Assembly: GCA_030631385.1 (NCBI GenBank)
Contig: DAOVLG010000026.1
Coordinates: forward strand, 1 to 11,355
Source: Candidatus Coatesiibacteriota bacterium
Lineage (GTDB): Bacteria; RBG-13-66-14
DNA length: 11,355 nt
Direction: 5' to 3'
This document shows positions 1-5,844 of this stretch, piece after piece. Below the pieces are notes generated by a model. That model ran no database searches. It was not told where the DNA came from and worked only from the letters and a program-made list of their open reading frames with translations. The position numbers were made by a program, and so were the translations under genes. How positions within the stretch are numbered: the first letter of the stretch is position 1; every line of letters begins with the position of its first letter.

Positions 1-843
1 AACGGTGGATGTGACGACGGGGACGGTTTGCCCTTCGTCGGTGGTTTTACAGGGGCTGTTGACGATACCGGTCGGCCAGCCGCGCCGGGCCCGGCGTTCG
101 ATCCAGTCGCCGGCGGTCAGCCCTCCGGTGAGTAGCTCCTCCCAGAATTTTCCCGGCTCCTCGGGCCGGGGGTTTTCCAAACGAACCAGGGCGCCGTTCT
201 CCCGGAGGCCGCTCAGGACCGGCAGCCTGCCGTCGCTTAAGAGGCGTTCCACCGTCTCGGAGTCCAGGTTGTCCAGGGCGAGGATGAGAATACGCGGCGG
301 TTGCACCTCGAGCCGCTCGCCGGCTGCGCCCAGCGGCAGGACCGAGGTCAGGCGAAGCTCCTCCACCCCGAGGGCCAGCTCGGCTAAAAACGGCTCGATC
401 TCCTCCAGGACGCGCCGGGTCAGCTCCGGGCGGAGGGCGCCGTAGATCTCGGAAAAGAGACGGTCGCCGCCGAGCCGCGCGAGGGCGGATTCGATGCACA
501 ACCCGGGCAGAAGACGGTCCCAGCCCGGCGGATCCGGCGGCTTTTGGGGGGGGAGCCGTTCCGGGTCCAGGGTGCGCCGGGCGGACCACTCGATAAAGAG
601 GGGCACCCCGTCGGCGGAGACGAGGAGGGCCTTGCCGTGGATCATTTCATTCAACCGGTAGTACTCGATCTCCCGGCCGGGGAGCTCGACCAACCAGCCC
701 TCGTGAACCAGCCTCGGGTCCTCCCCGGTAATAATCAGCGCCACTTCGCCCGGCGACAGCGGCCGCGCCACGGCGATAAGAACCACCAGGCCGGTAATGA
801 CCCCGAAGAGCACGACGCCGATTATCCTCACCCGATCAATCAT
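1..843 (-). CDS. SPFH/prohibitin-like plus type I phosphodiesterase (alkaline-phosphatase superfamily) fusion protein, C-terminally cut by the window
   Basis: The frame is open from ATG at 843 to the window edge (281 residues visible); a GGGGAGGGG ribosome-binding site at 852-860 supports the start. Residues 7-26 are a single hydrophobic N-terminal anchor. Residues 28-170 read like an SPFH/band-7 domain: a Pro-Gly-Glu-Val-Ala strand after the membrane segment, a Gly-Trp...Pro turn (49-55), a Ser-Ala-Asp-Gly-Val strand near 76-80, a Leu-Asp-Pro near 92-94, and a helix ending in Gly-Val-Glu-Glu-Leu. From about residue 183 a new domain starts with the strand ILILALDN, then GRLPVLSGLRENGA and a FWEELLTG segment. 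This is the order seen at the start of type I phosphodiesterase/nucleotide pyrophosphatase domains. Metal-ligand-like Asp191 is present, but the position expected for the Thr/Ser nucleophile (before Pro230) is Glu229. The domain calls come from recognition of the pattern, not a search. The gene is divergent from the HMA gene. The substrate is unknown. Confidence 0.68.
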   Translation of the reverse strand, partial: MIDRVRIIGVVLFGVITGLVVLIAVARPLSPGEVALIITGEDPRLVHEGWLVELPGREIEYYRLNEMIHGKALLVSADGVPLFIEWSARRTLDPERLPPQKPPDPPGWDRLLPGLCIESALARLGGDRLFSEIYGALRPELTRRVLEEIEPFLAELALGVEELRLTSVLPLGAAGERLEVQPPRILILALDNLDSETVERLLSDGRLPVLSGLRENGALVRLENPRPEEPGKFWEELLTGGLTAGDWIERRARRGWPTGIVNSPCKTTDEGQTVPVVTSTV

Positions 844-862
844 GGTTCGATCCCCTCCCCCC

Positions 863-890
863 ATTCTACGAAAGTGAGCGACACTTTACA
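863..890 (-). promoter_or_regulatory. Possible promoter of the SPFH-phosphodiesterase gene with an inverted repeat in the spacer
   Basis: On the minus strand, TGTAAA (890-885) and TAGAAT (868-863) are separated by 16 bases. The -10 box matches TATAAT at five of six positions; the -35 box is weak. An inverted repeat, AAAGTG-N5-CACTTT (871-887), fills most of the spacer and looks like a repressor-type operator. The leader to ATG would be only about 13 bases. This is a prediction from sequence alone. Confidence 0.35.
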
Positions 891-913
891 TCGGTGGGTG
901 TGCCCCTTCGGGG

Positions 914-942
914 TTGAAATCTGAATATTTATAGGGTATAGT
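914..942 (+). promoter_or_regulatory. Sigma-70-type promoter of the HMA gene
   Basis: TTGAAA (914-919) and TATAGT (937-942) are separated by exactly 17 bases in a locally AT-rich stretch. Transcription would start near 949, giving a leader of about 38 bases to the ATG at 987. A small GC hairpin (CCCC-TTC-GGGG, 903-913) ends just before the -35 box. Confidence 0.65.
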
Positions 943-986
943 TGTAATGTCGGCAGAAAGTTCCCATTAAAGTCTGAGGTTGCCCT

Positions 987-1196
987 ATGAAAAAGACGAG
1001 TTTGTACCTGACCGGTTTGACCTGCGACAACTGCGTCCGGACGGTCGTAAACGCTCTGTTGAAGATAGAGGGGGTGGATTCCGCCGAGGTGAGCAACGAC
1101 TACGAGTGGGCGACCGTCATCTACGACCCGGATTTGACCAAACCCGATGAGATGGCCAAGGCCATCGAGGCCACGGGGTACGGGGCCGAGGTGTAG
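987..1196 (+). CDS. Heavy-metal-associated (HMA) domain protein, CopZ-like metallochaperone
   Basis: A 69-residue protein consisting of a single HMA (ferredoxin-like) domain. The metal-binding loop is GLTCDNC, with Cys13 and Cys16 in the CxxC arrangement that binds Cu(I) or a similar soft metal. The rest follows the family pattern: a helix after the cysteines, an IEGVDSAEVS strand, and a C-terminal ATGYGAEV where the fold ends. The length is normal for a free-standing copper chaperone. GAGG at 976-979 lies seven bases from the ATG. The next gene downstream is a Cu(I) P-type ATPase with its own HMA domain, so this protein probably delivers copper to it in the cytoplasm. The 522-base gap argues for separate transcription rather than a tight operon. 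Delivery of another metal (for example mercury, MerP-like) is less likely because there is no signal peptide. Confidence 0.85.
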   Translation: MKKTSLYLTGLTCDNCVRTVVNALLKIEGVDSAEVSNDYEWATVIYDPDLTKPDEMAKAIEATGYGAEV

Positions 1197-1212
1197 GCGG
1201 TCCCGGCTTATA

Positions 1213-1231
1213 AAAAGAGGAGGCCCCTTTT
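1213..1231 (+). terminator. Weak candidate terminator after the HMA gene
   Basis: AAAAGAGG and CCCCTTTT can pair across a three-base loop with one A-C mismatch, 16 bases after the stop codon. There is no separate U-run beyond the stem, so the call is weak. Confidence 0.25.
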
Positions 1232-1388
1232 CACCCCTTTAAATCCATTATTTCGGCTGATTTTATCCATAATAAATCCGGGATGAGCTGTTTGTTAAGG
1301 ACTGGCAACGGTGTGCATTTTTTGTAGCTGCGTCTGTCAGGGGTATGTTTTCCCGCCACGATGTAGAGTCGCCCTTCCACGGGCGAGG

Positions 1389-1432
1389 GCGTGATTAAAT
1401 CGGCGGCGGGGCGTAGAAGCCCCGCGCTACAT
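1389..1432. repeat. Intergenic repeat (GCGTGATT element plus GCGGGGC palindrome), copy 1
   Basis: Positions 1389-1413 match 8977-9001 with two differences over 25 bases. The overlapping 1405-1432 matches 8940-8967 with two differences over 28 bases and contains a GCGGGGC/GCCCCGC inverted repeat. In the second locus the two modules occur in the opposite order, so they are separate building blocks rather than one unit. Confidence 0.75.
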
Positions 1433-1468
1433 TACCCCTCTCCCCAAAGGGGCGGGGGGACGAAGGCC

Positions 1469-1507
1469 GCCCCTACGTTGAAACAAGGGGTTAAAACCCC
1501 TTGTCTT
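1469..1507. repeat. 39-bp hairpin repeat, copy 1
   Basis: This unit recurs at 5054-5092 and 8245-8283 with one to three differences. It begins GCCCCTACGTTGAA and contains an 8-bp stem, ACAAGGGG (1483-1490) with CCCCTTGT (1497-1504), around a six-base TTAAAA loop, followed by a T-rich tail. It resembles an intrinsic terminator in shape but lies 270 bases from the previous gene, so it is more likely a dispersed palindromic element. Confidence 0.85.
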
Positions 1508-1574
1508 TATTGTATGAGTACCGCTCGCGGGGTGGTCATCGAATTGGATAAACCTTTCTTCGTGTGGCCGGGGT

Positions 1575-1591
1575 CCAGCGCCCAGCGCTGG
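1575..1591. repeat. CCAGCGC palindrome repeat, copy 1
   Basis: CCAGCGC-CCA-GCGCTGG is a 7-bp perfect inverted repeat preceded by GGGGT. Related copies lie at 8355-8371 and 8884-8900, and a partial one at 5196-5212. Confidence 0.75.
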
Positions 1592-1718
1592 TGCGGAGGG
1601 GAAGGCGCTCCTTCTAAACGAGCCAAACGTGCTAAACTGCCTCCAGGAAACACGCCTTCGTTAGTCCGAAACAGGCAGGTGATCCCATAAATCCGACCCC
1701 GCCCGTCGAGGGAGAGCC

Positions 1719-3902
1719 GTGTCAACGAACGCCGACGATCACGCTTCCAGGCTGCTGATCGAGCTGACCGGGATGCACTGCGCCAACTGCGCCGGGAGCA
1801 TCTCCCGGGAGCTGGATCGGACGAAAGGGGTCCTCGAGGCCCTGGTGAACTTCGGCACCGAGACGGCGAACATCCGTTACGATCCCGCGGCGGTCTCACC
1901 GGAGGGGCTGATCGAGGCGGTGAAGAGGGCCGGTTACGGCGTCCGGCTTCCCTCCTATTCGTCGAAGGCCGGGGATGAGGCGGCGGATTCGGAGGAGAAA
2001 CGCCGGGAGCGGTGGCAGCTCGCCCGGGTGCTCCTCGGGGTGGCTCTCTGTCTGCCCCTTCTGGTGGGTATATTCTGGGAGCCGCTGCACGTCCCCTGGC
2101 TGATGCTCGTCCTCTCGACGGTGGTGGTGGCCTTCGTCGGCTGGCCCTTCTTCCGGGGCCTGGTGCGGGAGCTGGGGCACGGCTCGCCGGGGATGGACAC
2201 CCTGGTCGCCCTCGGCGCGGGCACGGCCTTCCTCTTCGGGGCCATCCGCTACCTGGGCGGTTGGCCGGGGCCCTACTACCTCGATGCGCCGGCCATGATC
2301 GTCACCCTCATCGGGGTGGGCAAGTACCTGGAAGTGCACGCCAAGCGCCGGTCGGGTCGTGCGCTCCGCGAGATACTGGGACTGACGGCGAAGGAAGCCC
2401 TCCTCCTCGGCCCCGACGGCTCCACCACCCTGATCCCCTTGGAACGGATCCGGGTCGGCGATCGCCTGCTGGTCCGCGCCGGGGCGAAGGTACCCGCCGA
2501 CGGAATGATCGAGAAGGGGAACTCCAGCGTGGACGAATCGCTGTTGACCGGTGAGCCGCTTCCGGTGTATAAAACCGTCGGGGATACGGTCGTCGGGGGC
2601 ACGGTGAACGGCGGAGGCCTGCTGGAGGTGCGCGTCACCGAGGTGGGCGCGGAATCGGTTCTCTCCCGGATAGCCGAGCTGGTGAGACGGGTCCAGGCCT
2701 CCAAGGCGCCCTCCCAGCGGTTGGCCGACCGGGTGGCGGGTATCTTCGTCCCGGTGGTTCTCGGCCTGGCGGCGGTGGTCTTCGGGCTCTGGTTCTGGCT
2801 CGGGGGCTCGGCGGAGGCCGCGCTGGTCTACGCGGTCAGCGTCCTCGTCGTCGCCTGTCCCTGCGCCCTGGGGCTGGCCACTCCCATGGCGGTCATCGTG
2901 GGTACGGGTCTGGCCGCTAAGCGCGGCGTCCTCTTCCGCGACGCGGCGACGCTCGAGAAGGCGGCGTCCATTGACACGGTGGTCTTCGACAAGACCGGCA
3001 CCCTCACCGTGGGACGTCCCCGGCTCACGGCCGTGAGGACCTTCGGCGTCCCGGGGGATGAAGCGCTGGCGCTGGCGGCGGGTCTGGAGCGAGGCTCCAG
3101 CCACCCCTTCGCCGCGGCGGTTCTTACCTCGGCGGAGGAGAAGGGCGTCGCGTCGGTGGACTTCGATGCGGTCGAGGAGCTGGCCGGCGCCGGCCTGCGC
3201 GGTGCGTTCGAGAGCGATCGGGTGCTCCTGGGACAGCGGTCCCTGTTGGAAAAATCCGGCGTGGACGTCTCCCCGGGCGACGGGTTCGAGGGTGAGCAGC
3301 TTGCGGCGGGGGCCGGTCTCGCCTACCTCGCCTCGGGTGGGAGGCTGATCGCCGTCCTGGCCGTGGCGGACGAGCTGCGCCCCGAGGCCGCGGAGTCCCT
3401 TACCAGACTCGAGGCTCTGGGATTGAGAATCGTCCTGGCCACCGGTGATCGCGAGGCCCCGGCCCGGGCGGTGGCGGAGCGGCTCGGCATCGAGGAGGTC
3501 CACACCGGAATGGACCCGGCGGGCAAGGCGGACCTGGTCCGGCGGCTCCAGGCCGACGGCGGAAGGGTGGCCATGGTCGGGGACGGGATCAACGACGCCG
3601 TGGCGCTGACCGCGGCCGACGTGGGAATCGCCCTCGCCTCGGGCACCGAGGTCGCCGTCGAGAGCGCCGGGGTGACCCTGGTTCACGGGGGCATCGGCGC
3701 GGTGGCCCGCTCGCTCAAGTTGGCGAAAAAAACCCGGGGCACCATCAAGGGCAACCTATTCTGGGCCTTCGCCTACAACATCGCCATGCTGCCGGTGGCC
3801 GGCCTGGGCCTTCTCTCGCCGGTGCTGGCGGCGGGAGCCATGGCGCTGAGTTCACTCTCCGTCTCGCTGAACGCCCTTTGGTTGAAGAGAAGGGCCCGTT
3901 GA
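1719..3902 (+). CDS. copA: Cu(I)-translocating P-type ATPase (PIB-1)
   Basis: A complete 727-residue protein of normal length for a single-HMA CopA. It exports Cu(I) across the inner membrane using ATP. Domains in order: an N-terminal HMA domain with GMHCANC (Cys21, Cys24); paired transmembrane helices between about 101 and 205; the actuator motif TGEP at 277-280; the membrane metal site CPC at 380-382; the phosphorylation site DKTGT with Asp424; the nucleotide-binding Ser-His-Pro at 461-463; TGD at 575-577; and the hinge GDGIND at 621-626. The last two helices carry Tyr686-Asn687 and Met708/Ser711-Ser712, the ligands typical of Cu(I) exporters rather than Zn/Cd pumps. The GTG start at 1719 has GAGGGAGAG at 1708-1716, and it places the HMA domain at the N-terminus. 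The preceding HMA protein is its likely copper donor. Silver may also be carried. Confidence 0.95.
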   Translation: MSTNADDHASRLLIELTGMHCANCAGSISRELDRTKGVLEALVNFGTETANIRYDPAAVSPEGLIEAVKRAGYGVRLPSYSSKAGDEAADSEEKRRERWQLARVLLGVALCLPLLVGIFWEPLHVPWLMLVLSTVVVAFVGWPFFRGLVRELGHGSPGMDTLVALGAGTAFLFGAIRYLGGWPGPYYLDAPAMIVTLIGVGKYLEVHAKRRSGRALREILGLTAKEALLLGPDGSTTLIPLERIRVGDRLLVRAGAKVPADGMIEKGNSSVDESLLTGEPLPVYKTVGDTVVGGTVNGGGLLEVRVTEVGAESVLSRIAELVRRVQASKAPSQRLADRVAGIFVPVVLGLAAVVFGLWFWLGGSAEAALVYAVSVLVVACPCALGLATPMAVIVGTGLAAKRGVLFRDAATLEKAASIDTVVFDKTGTLTVGRPRLTAVRTFGVPGDEALALAAGLERGSSHPFAAAVLTSAEEKGVASVDFDAVEELAGAGLRGAFESDRVLLGQRSLLEKSGVDVSPGDGFEGEQLAAGAGLAYLASGGRLIAVLAVADELRPEAAESLTRLEALGLRIVLATGDREAPARAVAERLGIEEVHTGMDPAGKADLVRRLQADGGRVAMVGDGINDAVALTAADVGIALASGTEVAVESAGVTLVHGGIGAVARSLKLAKKTRGTIKGNLFWAFAYNIAMLPVAGLGLLSPVLAAGAMALSSLSVSLNALWLKRRAR

Positions 3903-4222
3903 TTACCCCCGATCGTTACGTTTTTACCCCCTCACCCTGACGCGGGCGAGGGAGAGCACAACGATCAGTCGAACCCTTTCAGAGGTCTCAAAGCAAAAAA
4001 ATCGCACCGGCGCGGATCAACCCTTTTCACCCCCCCCCCACGAAATTCTGGTGTGAGGTCTCAAGGATGCAAGGGGTAGAAACCCCTCGTCTCACCGCGC
4101 TGTCCCTTGACGCGCCGGATTGGGAATCATCGGGTGGTGCGTGCATGGTGACATCGGTATAGGAGCCTTGGGGTAGCGGGCCGGTGTTGCAACGGGCCGT
4201 TCGGACGTTTCAGGTTTACGGG
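3903..4222. other. Repeat-rich intergenic region between copA and the sugar transferase
   Basis: No gene was recognised. It contains an inverted repeat GATCGTT/AACGATC (3911-3917 and 3960-3966) enclosing a CCCTC-A-CCC / GGG-C-GAGGG hairpin (3929-3952), a direct repeat GAGGTCTCAA (3982-3991 and 4055-4064), a run of ten C (4030-4039), and a degenerate copy of the 39-bp hairpin repeat (4069-4093). No T-tract follows the copA hairpin, so no intrinsic terminator is claimed. Confidence 0.65.
4069..4093. repeat. 39-bp hairpin repeat, degenerate partial copy
   Basis: GCAAGGGG, a short loop and CCCCTCGTCT match the stem part of the repeat at 1469, 5054 and 8245 with several changes. The GCCCCTACG head is missing. 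Confidence 0.5.
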
Positions 4223-4238
4223 TGGCACTTTTTTTGCA
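4223..4238 (+). promoter_or_regulatory. Sigma-54 (-24/-12) type promoter element upstream of the sugar transferase
   Basis: TGGCAC (4223-4228), five T residues, then TTGCA (4234-4238) is an exact fit to the established TGGCAC-N5-TTGCA consensus with correct GG-to-GC spacing. Start of transcription would be near 4249, about 70 bases before the coding start. Sigma-54 promoters need an upstream activator; the direct repeat CGGGCCG at 4177-4183 and 4193-4199 is a possible but unproven activator site. Confidence 0.55.
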
Positions 4239-4259
4239 GCAAGAAATGGTCGCCGAACC

Positions 4260-4288
4260 TTGACAACCAGATGACCGATAGGTATATT
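4260..4288 (+). promoter_or_regulatory. Sigma-70-type promoter of the sugar transferase
   Basis: TTGACA (4260-4265) is a perfect -35 box and TATATT (4283-4288) is a five-of-six -10 box, with a 17-base spacer. Predicted start near 4295 gives a leader of about 24 bases. It lies immediately downstream of the sigma-54-like element, forming a tandem arrangement. Confidence 0.75.
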
Positions 4289-4318
4289 TCCCACTTCAAC
4301 TAATTAAACCAAAATAAG

Positions 4319-4978
4319 ATGCGTGATTTACTGAAAAGAGCCCTGGATATCGTTGCTTCGGCGATCGGCCTCATCATCCTCTCCCCGGTGGTGGGCGTGA
4401 TCGCCGTGGTGATCGCCCTGGATTCACCGGGGTCCGTCCTCTTCCTGCAGGACCGGGTCGGTCGCCGCGGGCGGATCTTCAAGATGTACAAGTTCCGCAC
4501 CATGGAGGCCGGCGCGTACCGACGGGGTCGGGGGATCACCTCGGCGGGGGACCCCCGGATCACCCGCGTGGGCGTCTTCCTGCGCTCGTGGAAGCTGGAC
4601 GAGCTGCCCAACCTCTTCAACGTGCTCAAGGGTGAGATGAGCCTGGTCGGCCCCCGGCCCGAGCTGCCCTGCTACGTCTGCGGTTTGAACGGGCGTCAGC
4701 GGCGCATCCTCGAGCTCCGACCCGGCATAACAGGCCTGGCCCAGCTCCGCTACATCAACGAGTCCCTGGTGATCACCCCGGATCAGGTGGACCAGGACTA
4801 CCAATGGTTCCTGGCCCGGAAGATCAACTTTGACCTGGCCTACCTCGCGCGGGCCTGCGCCCTCTACGACATCCGGCTCATCTTCGCCACGATCTGGATG
4901 CTTCTCCGCGGTGAATCGGCCAGCCCCAACCTGCCACGCCTACCCCGGCTGGCGGGCTCCCCCGAGATCGCCAGTTAA
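4319..4978 (+). CDS. Undecaprenyl-phosphate sugar-1-phosphate transferase (bacterial sugar transferase family)
   Basis: A 219-residue monotopic phosphoglycosyl transferase of the PglC/WbaP C-terminal-domain family. Such enzymes move a sugar-1-phosphate from a nucleotide sugar to polyprenyl phosphate at the inner membrane, the first step of capsule, O-antigen or exopolysaccharide synthesis. Visible hallmarks are the N-terminal re-entrant hydrophobic helix (about 9-34) beginning KRALDIVAS, the KMYKFRTM segment (55-62), the catalytic Asp94-Glu95 in KLDELPNLFNVLKG, the GPRPE motif (111-115), and RPGITGLAQ (134-142). The long hydrophobic N-terminal half of WbaP/WcaJ proteins is absent, so this is the short form. 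The ribosome-binding site is poor (an A-rich stretch with AATAAG), but the start gives exactly the family N-terminus. No other glycan genes are adjacent, so the sugar substrate is unknown. Confidence 0.92.
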   Translation: MRDLLKRALDIVASAIGLIILSPVVGVIAVVIALDSPGSVLFLQDRVGRRGRIFKMYKFRTMEAGAYRRGRGITSAGDPRITRVGVFLRSWKLDELPNLFNVLKGEMSLVGPRPELPCYVCGLNGRQRRILELRPGITGLAQLRYINESLVITPDQVDQDYQWFLARKINFDLAYLARACALYDIRLIFATIWMLLRGESASPNLPRLPRLAGSPEIAS

Positions 4979-4996
4979 CGAAGGGATAATCACCCG

Positions 4997-5022
4997 ACGC
5001 GGACACCTCGCAGCGTTTTTTT
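4997..5022 (+). terminator. Weak candidate terminator after the sugar transferase
   Basis: ACGC (4997-5000) can pair with GCGT (5013-5016), followed at once by a run of seven T (5016-5022). The T-tract is good but the stem is only four base pairs, so the call is uncertain. Confidence 0.3.
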
Positions 5023-5053
5023 AAAATAAATGTAGGGCGGGGTTTCACAACCC

Positions 5054-5092
5054 GCCCCTACGTTGAAACAAGGGGTTGAAACCCCTTGTCTT
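5054..5092. repeat. 39-bp hairpin repeat, copy 2
   Basis: Differs from the copy at 1469 by one base in the loop (TTGAAA for TTAAAA). Stem ACAAGGGG (5068-5075) pairs with CCCCTTGT (5082-5089), followed by a T-rich tail. It is preceded by its own GC-rich hairpin at 5032-5060. Confidence 0.85.
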
Positions 5093-5277
5093 TTGTGTAT
5101 AGAGGGAGCGACCAACGGGAGCGTGTACGCGGCGGTGGCATTCAAAAATTAACAAACTATCATCGCGGGGCTGCGATCCAACGTGCTACGTTGGGTTGGC
5201 GCCCGGCGCTGGCGGGGGTCTTTTCGTCAGTCCGATCACCCCGGTCAGGGTGGCGTCCCAGAATGAACTATGGCCCC

Positions 5278-5307
5278 TTTACAACCTGGGCGAGCCTGTA
5301 GTACAAT
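5278..5307 (+). promoter_or_regulatory. Sigma-70-type promoter of rplU
   Basis: TTTACA (5278-5283) and TACAAT (5302-5307), each five of six to consensus, are separated by 18 bases. Predicted start near 5314 gives a short leader of about 26 bases to the rplU start. Confidence 0.6.
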
Positions 5308-5339
5308 ACGCCCCCGTTAGCGATTCAAAGAGGTCAGTC

Positions 5340-5669
5340 ATGTACGCCGTTATCCGCACCGGCGGCAAGCAGCACCGGGTCAGCGAGGGGGAGATCGTCC
5401 GCGTTGACCGTCTACAGGGCGAGGTCGGCGAGGAGGTGGTCTTCGACGACGTGCTCTTCGCCTACGACGACGAGGGCTACCGCCACGGCGCGCCGACCCT
5501 TTCCGGCGTGAAGGTTATAGGCGAGATCGCCGTCCAGGGACGCGCCCCCAAGGTGAGGGGAATCAAGTTCAAGAAACGGAAGCGCTACAGCCGCATCTTC
5601 GGTCACAAGCAGCCCTACACCTGGGTCCGCATCAAGAGCCTGCAGCTCGCCGGCGGGACCGGGAAATAA
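5340..5669 (+). CDS. rplU: 50S ribosomal protein L21
   Basis: A 109-residue protein, the usual length of bacterial L21, which binds 23S rRNA in the large subunit. The N-terminus MYAVIRTGGKQHRV and the basic KFKKRKRYSRIFGHKQPYTWVRI-type C-terminal half are diagnostic. The ATG at 5340 is chosen because AAAGAGG (5327-5333) lies six bases upstream and the family begins here; the frame stays open back to 5196, but that extension is repeat DNA. The gene has its own promoter upstream and an intrinsic terminator downstream, and is not followed by rpmA (L27), its usual partner in most bacteria. It therefore looks monocistronic. Confidence 0.96.
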   Translation: MYAVIRTGGKQHRVSEGEIVRVDRLQGEVGEEVVFDDVLFAYDDEGYRHGAPTLSGVKVIGEIAVQGRAPKVRGIKFKKRKRYSRIFGHKQPYTWVRIKSLQLAGGTGK

Positions 5670-5704
5670 CCCCGGCGAACCTCCCACCGGTTTAAGGTCA
5701 ATTG

Positions 5705-5734
5705 ACGCCCGCCTCTCCGGGGGCGTTTTGTTTT
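5705..5734 (+). terminator. Rho-independent terminator of rplU
   Basis: A GC-rich stem (ACGCCC with GGGCGT, plus CC/GG beyond a bulged G, loop TCTCC) is followed by TTTTGTTTT. It lies 36 bases after the rplU stop and separates rplU from ptsN. Confidence 0.85.
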
Positions 5735-5784
5735 ATCCTCGGTTGGACCTCGACCGGTTGGATGCGCCCGCCGATAACTACCCC

Positions 5785-5813
5785 TTGCCAAGCGGGTCAC
5801 GCTCAAGTACCAT
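5785..5813 (+). promoter_or_regulatory. Candidate sigma-70-type promoter of ptsN-hprK
   Basis: TTGCCA (5785-5790, five of six) and TACCAT (5808-5813, four of six) are 17 bases apart. Start near 5820 would give a leader of about 25 bases to ptsN. It sits just after the rplU terminator, as expected for a new transcription unit. Confidence 0.5.
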
Positions 5814-5844
5814 CGCCGGTGGAATCAACCCGGGAGGCTGACGG

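Larger units (their letters stand above)
1197..1718. other. Intergenic region made of short palindromic repeats
   Basis: There is no convincing gene here; the short open frames consist of repeat sequence. It starts with a relatively AT-rich stretch (about 1205-1330) in which nothing was recognised. From about 1363 it holds a hairpin TCGCCC-N6-GGGCGA, a GCGTGATT element shared with 8977, a GCGGGGC palindrome shared with 8940, a CCCCTCTCCCC tract, the long hairpin repeat at 1469-1507, and a CCAGCGC palindrome at 1575-1591. No clear promoter for copA was found. Confidence 0.7.
4979..5277. other. Repeat-bearing intergenic region upstream of rplU
   Basis: No gene was recognised. After the T-tract come a GTAGGGCGGGG / CCCGCCCCTAC imperfect hairpin (5032-5060), the 39-bp repeat (5054-5092), a GGGAGCG-type tail also seen after the copy at 8245, a perfect CCAACG-TGCTA-CGTTGG hairpin (5178-5194), and a partial CCAGCGC palindrome (5196-5212). 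An open frame running into rplU from 5196 is only an upstream extension through repeat sequence. Confidence 0.65.

Noticed and set aside
1395..1510. CRISPR array
   Set aside because: The repeats are palindromic, dispersed and of different families; there is no regular repeat-spacer series and no cas gene.
1391..1690. 99-codon open frame upstream of copA
   Set aside because: It is built from three repeat modules that recur elsewhere in non-coding DNA, and has no ribosome-binding site.
1896..3686. Long 596-codon open frame antisense to copA
   Set aside because: It mirrors the GC-rich codon pattern of copA, its composition is Gly/Arg/Asp/His-rich with no domain, and copA carries every P-type ATPase motif.
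5196..5339. N-terminal extension of L21 from 5196
   Set aside because: L21 proteins start at MYAVI; the extension is repeat DNA and covers the predicted promoter and ribosome-binding site.
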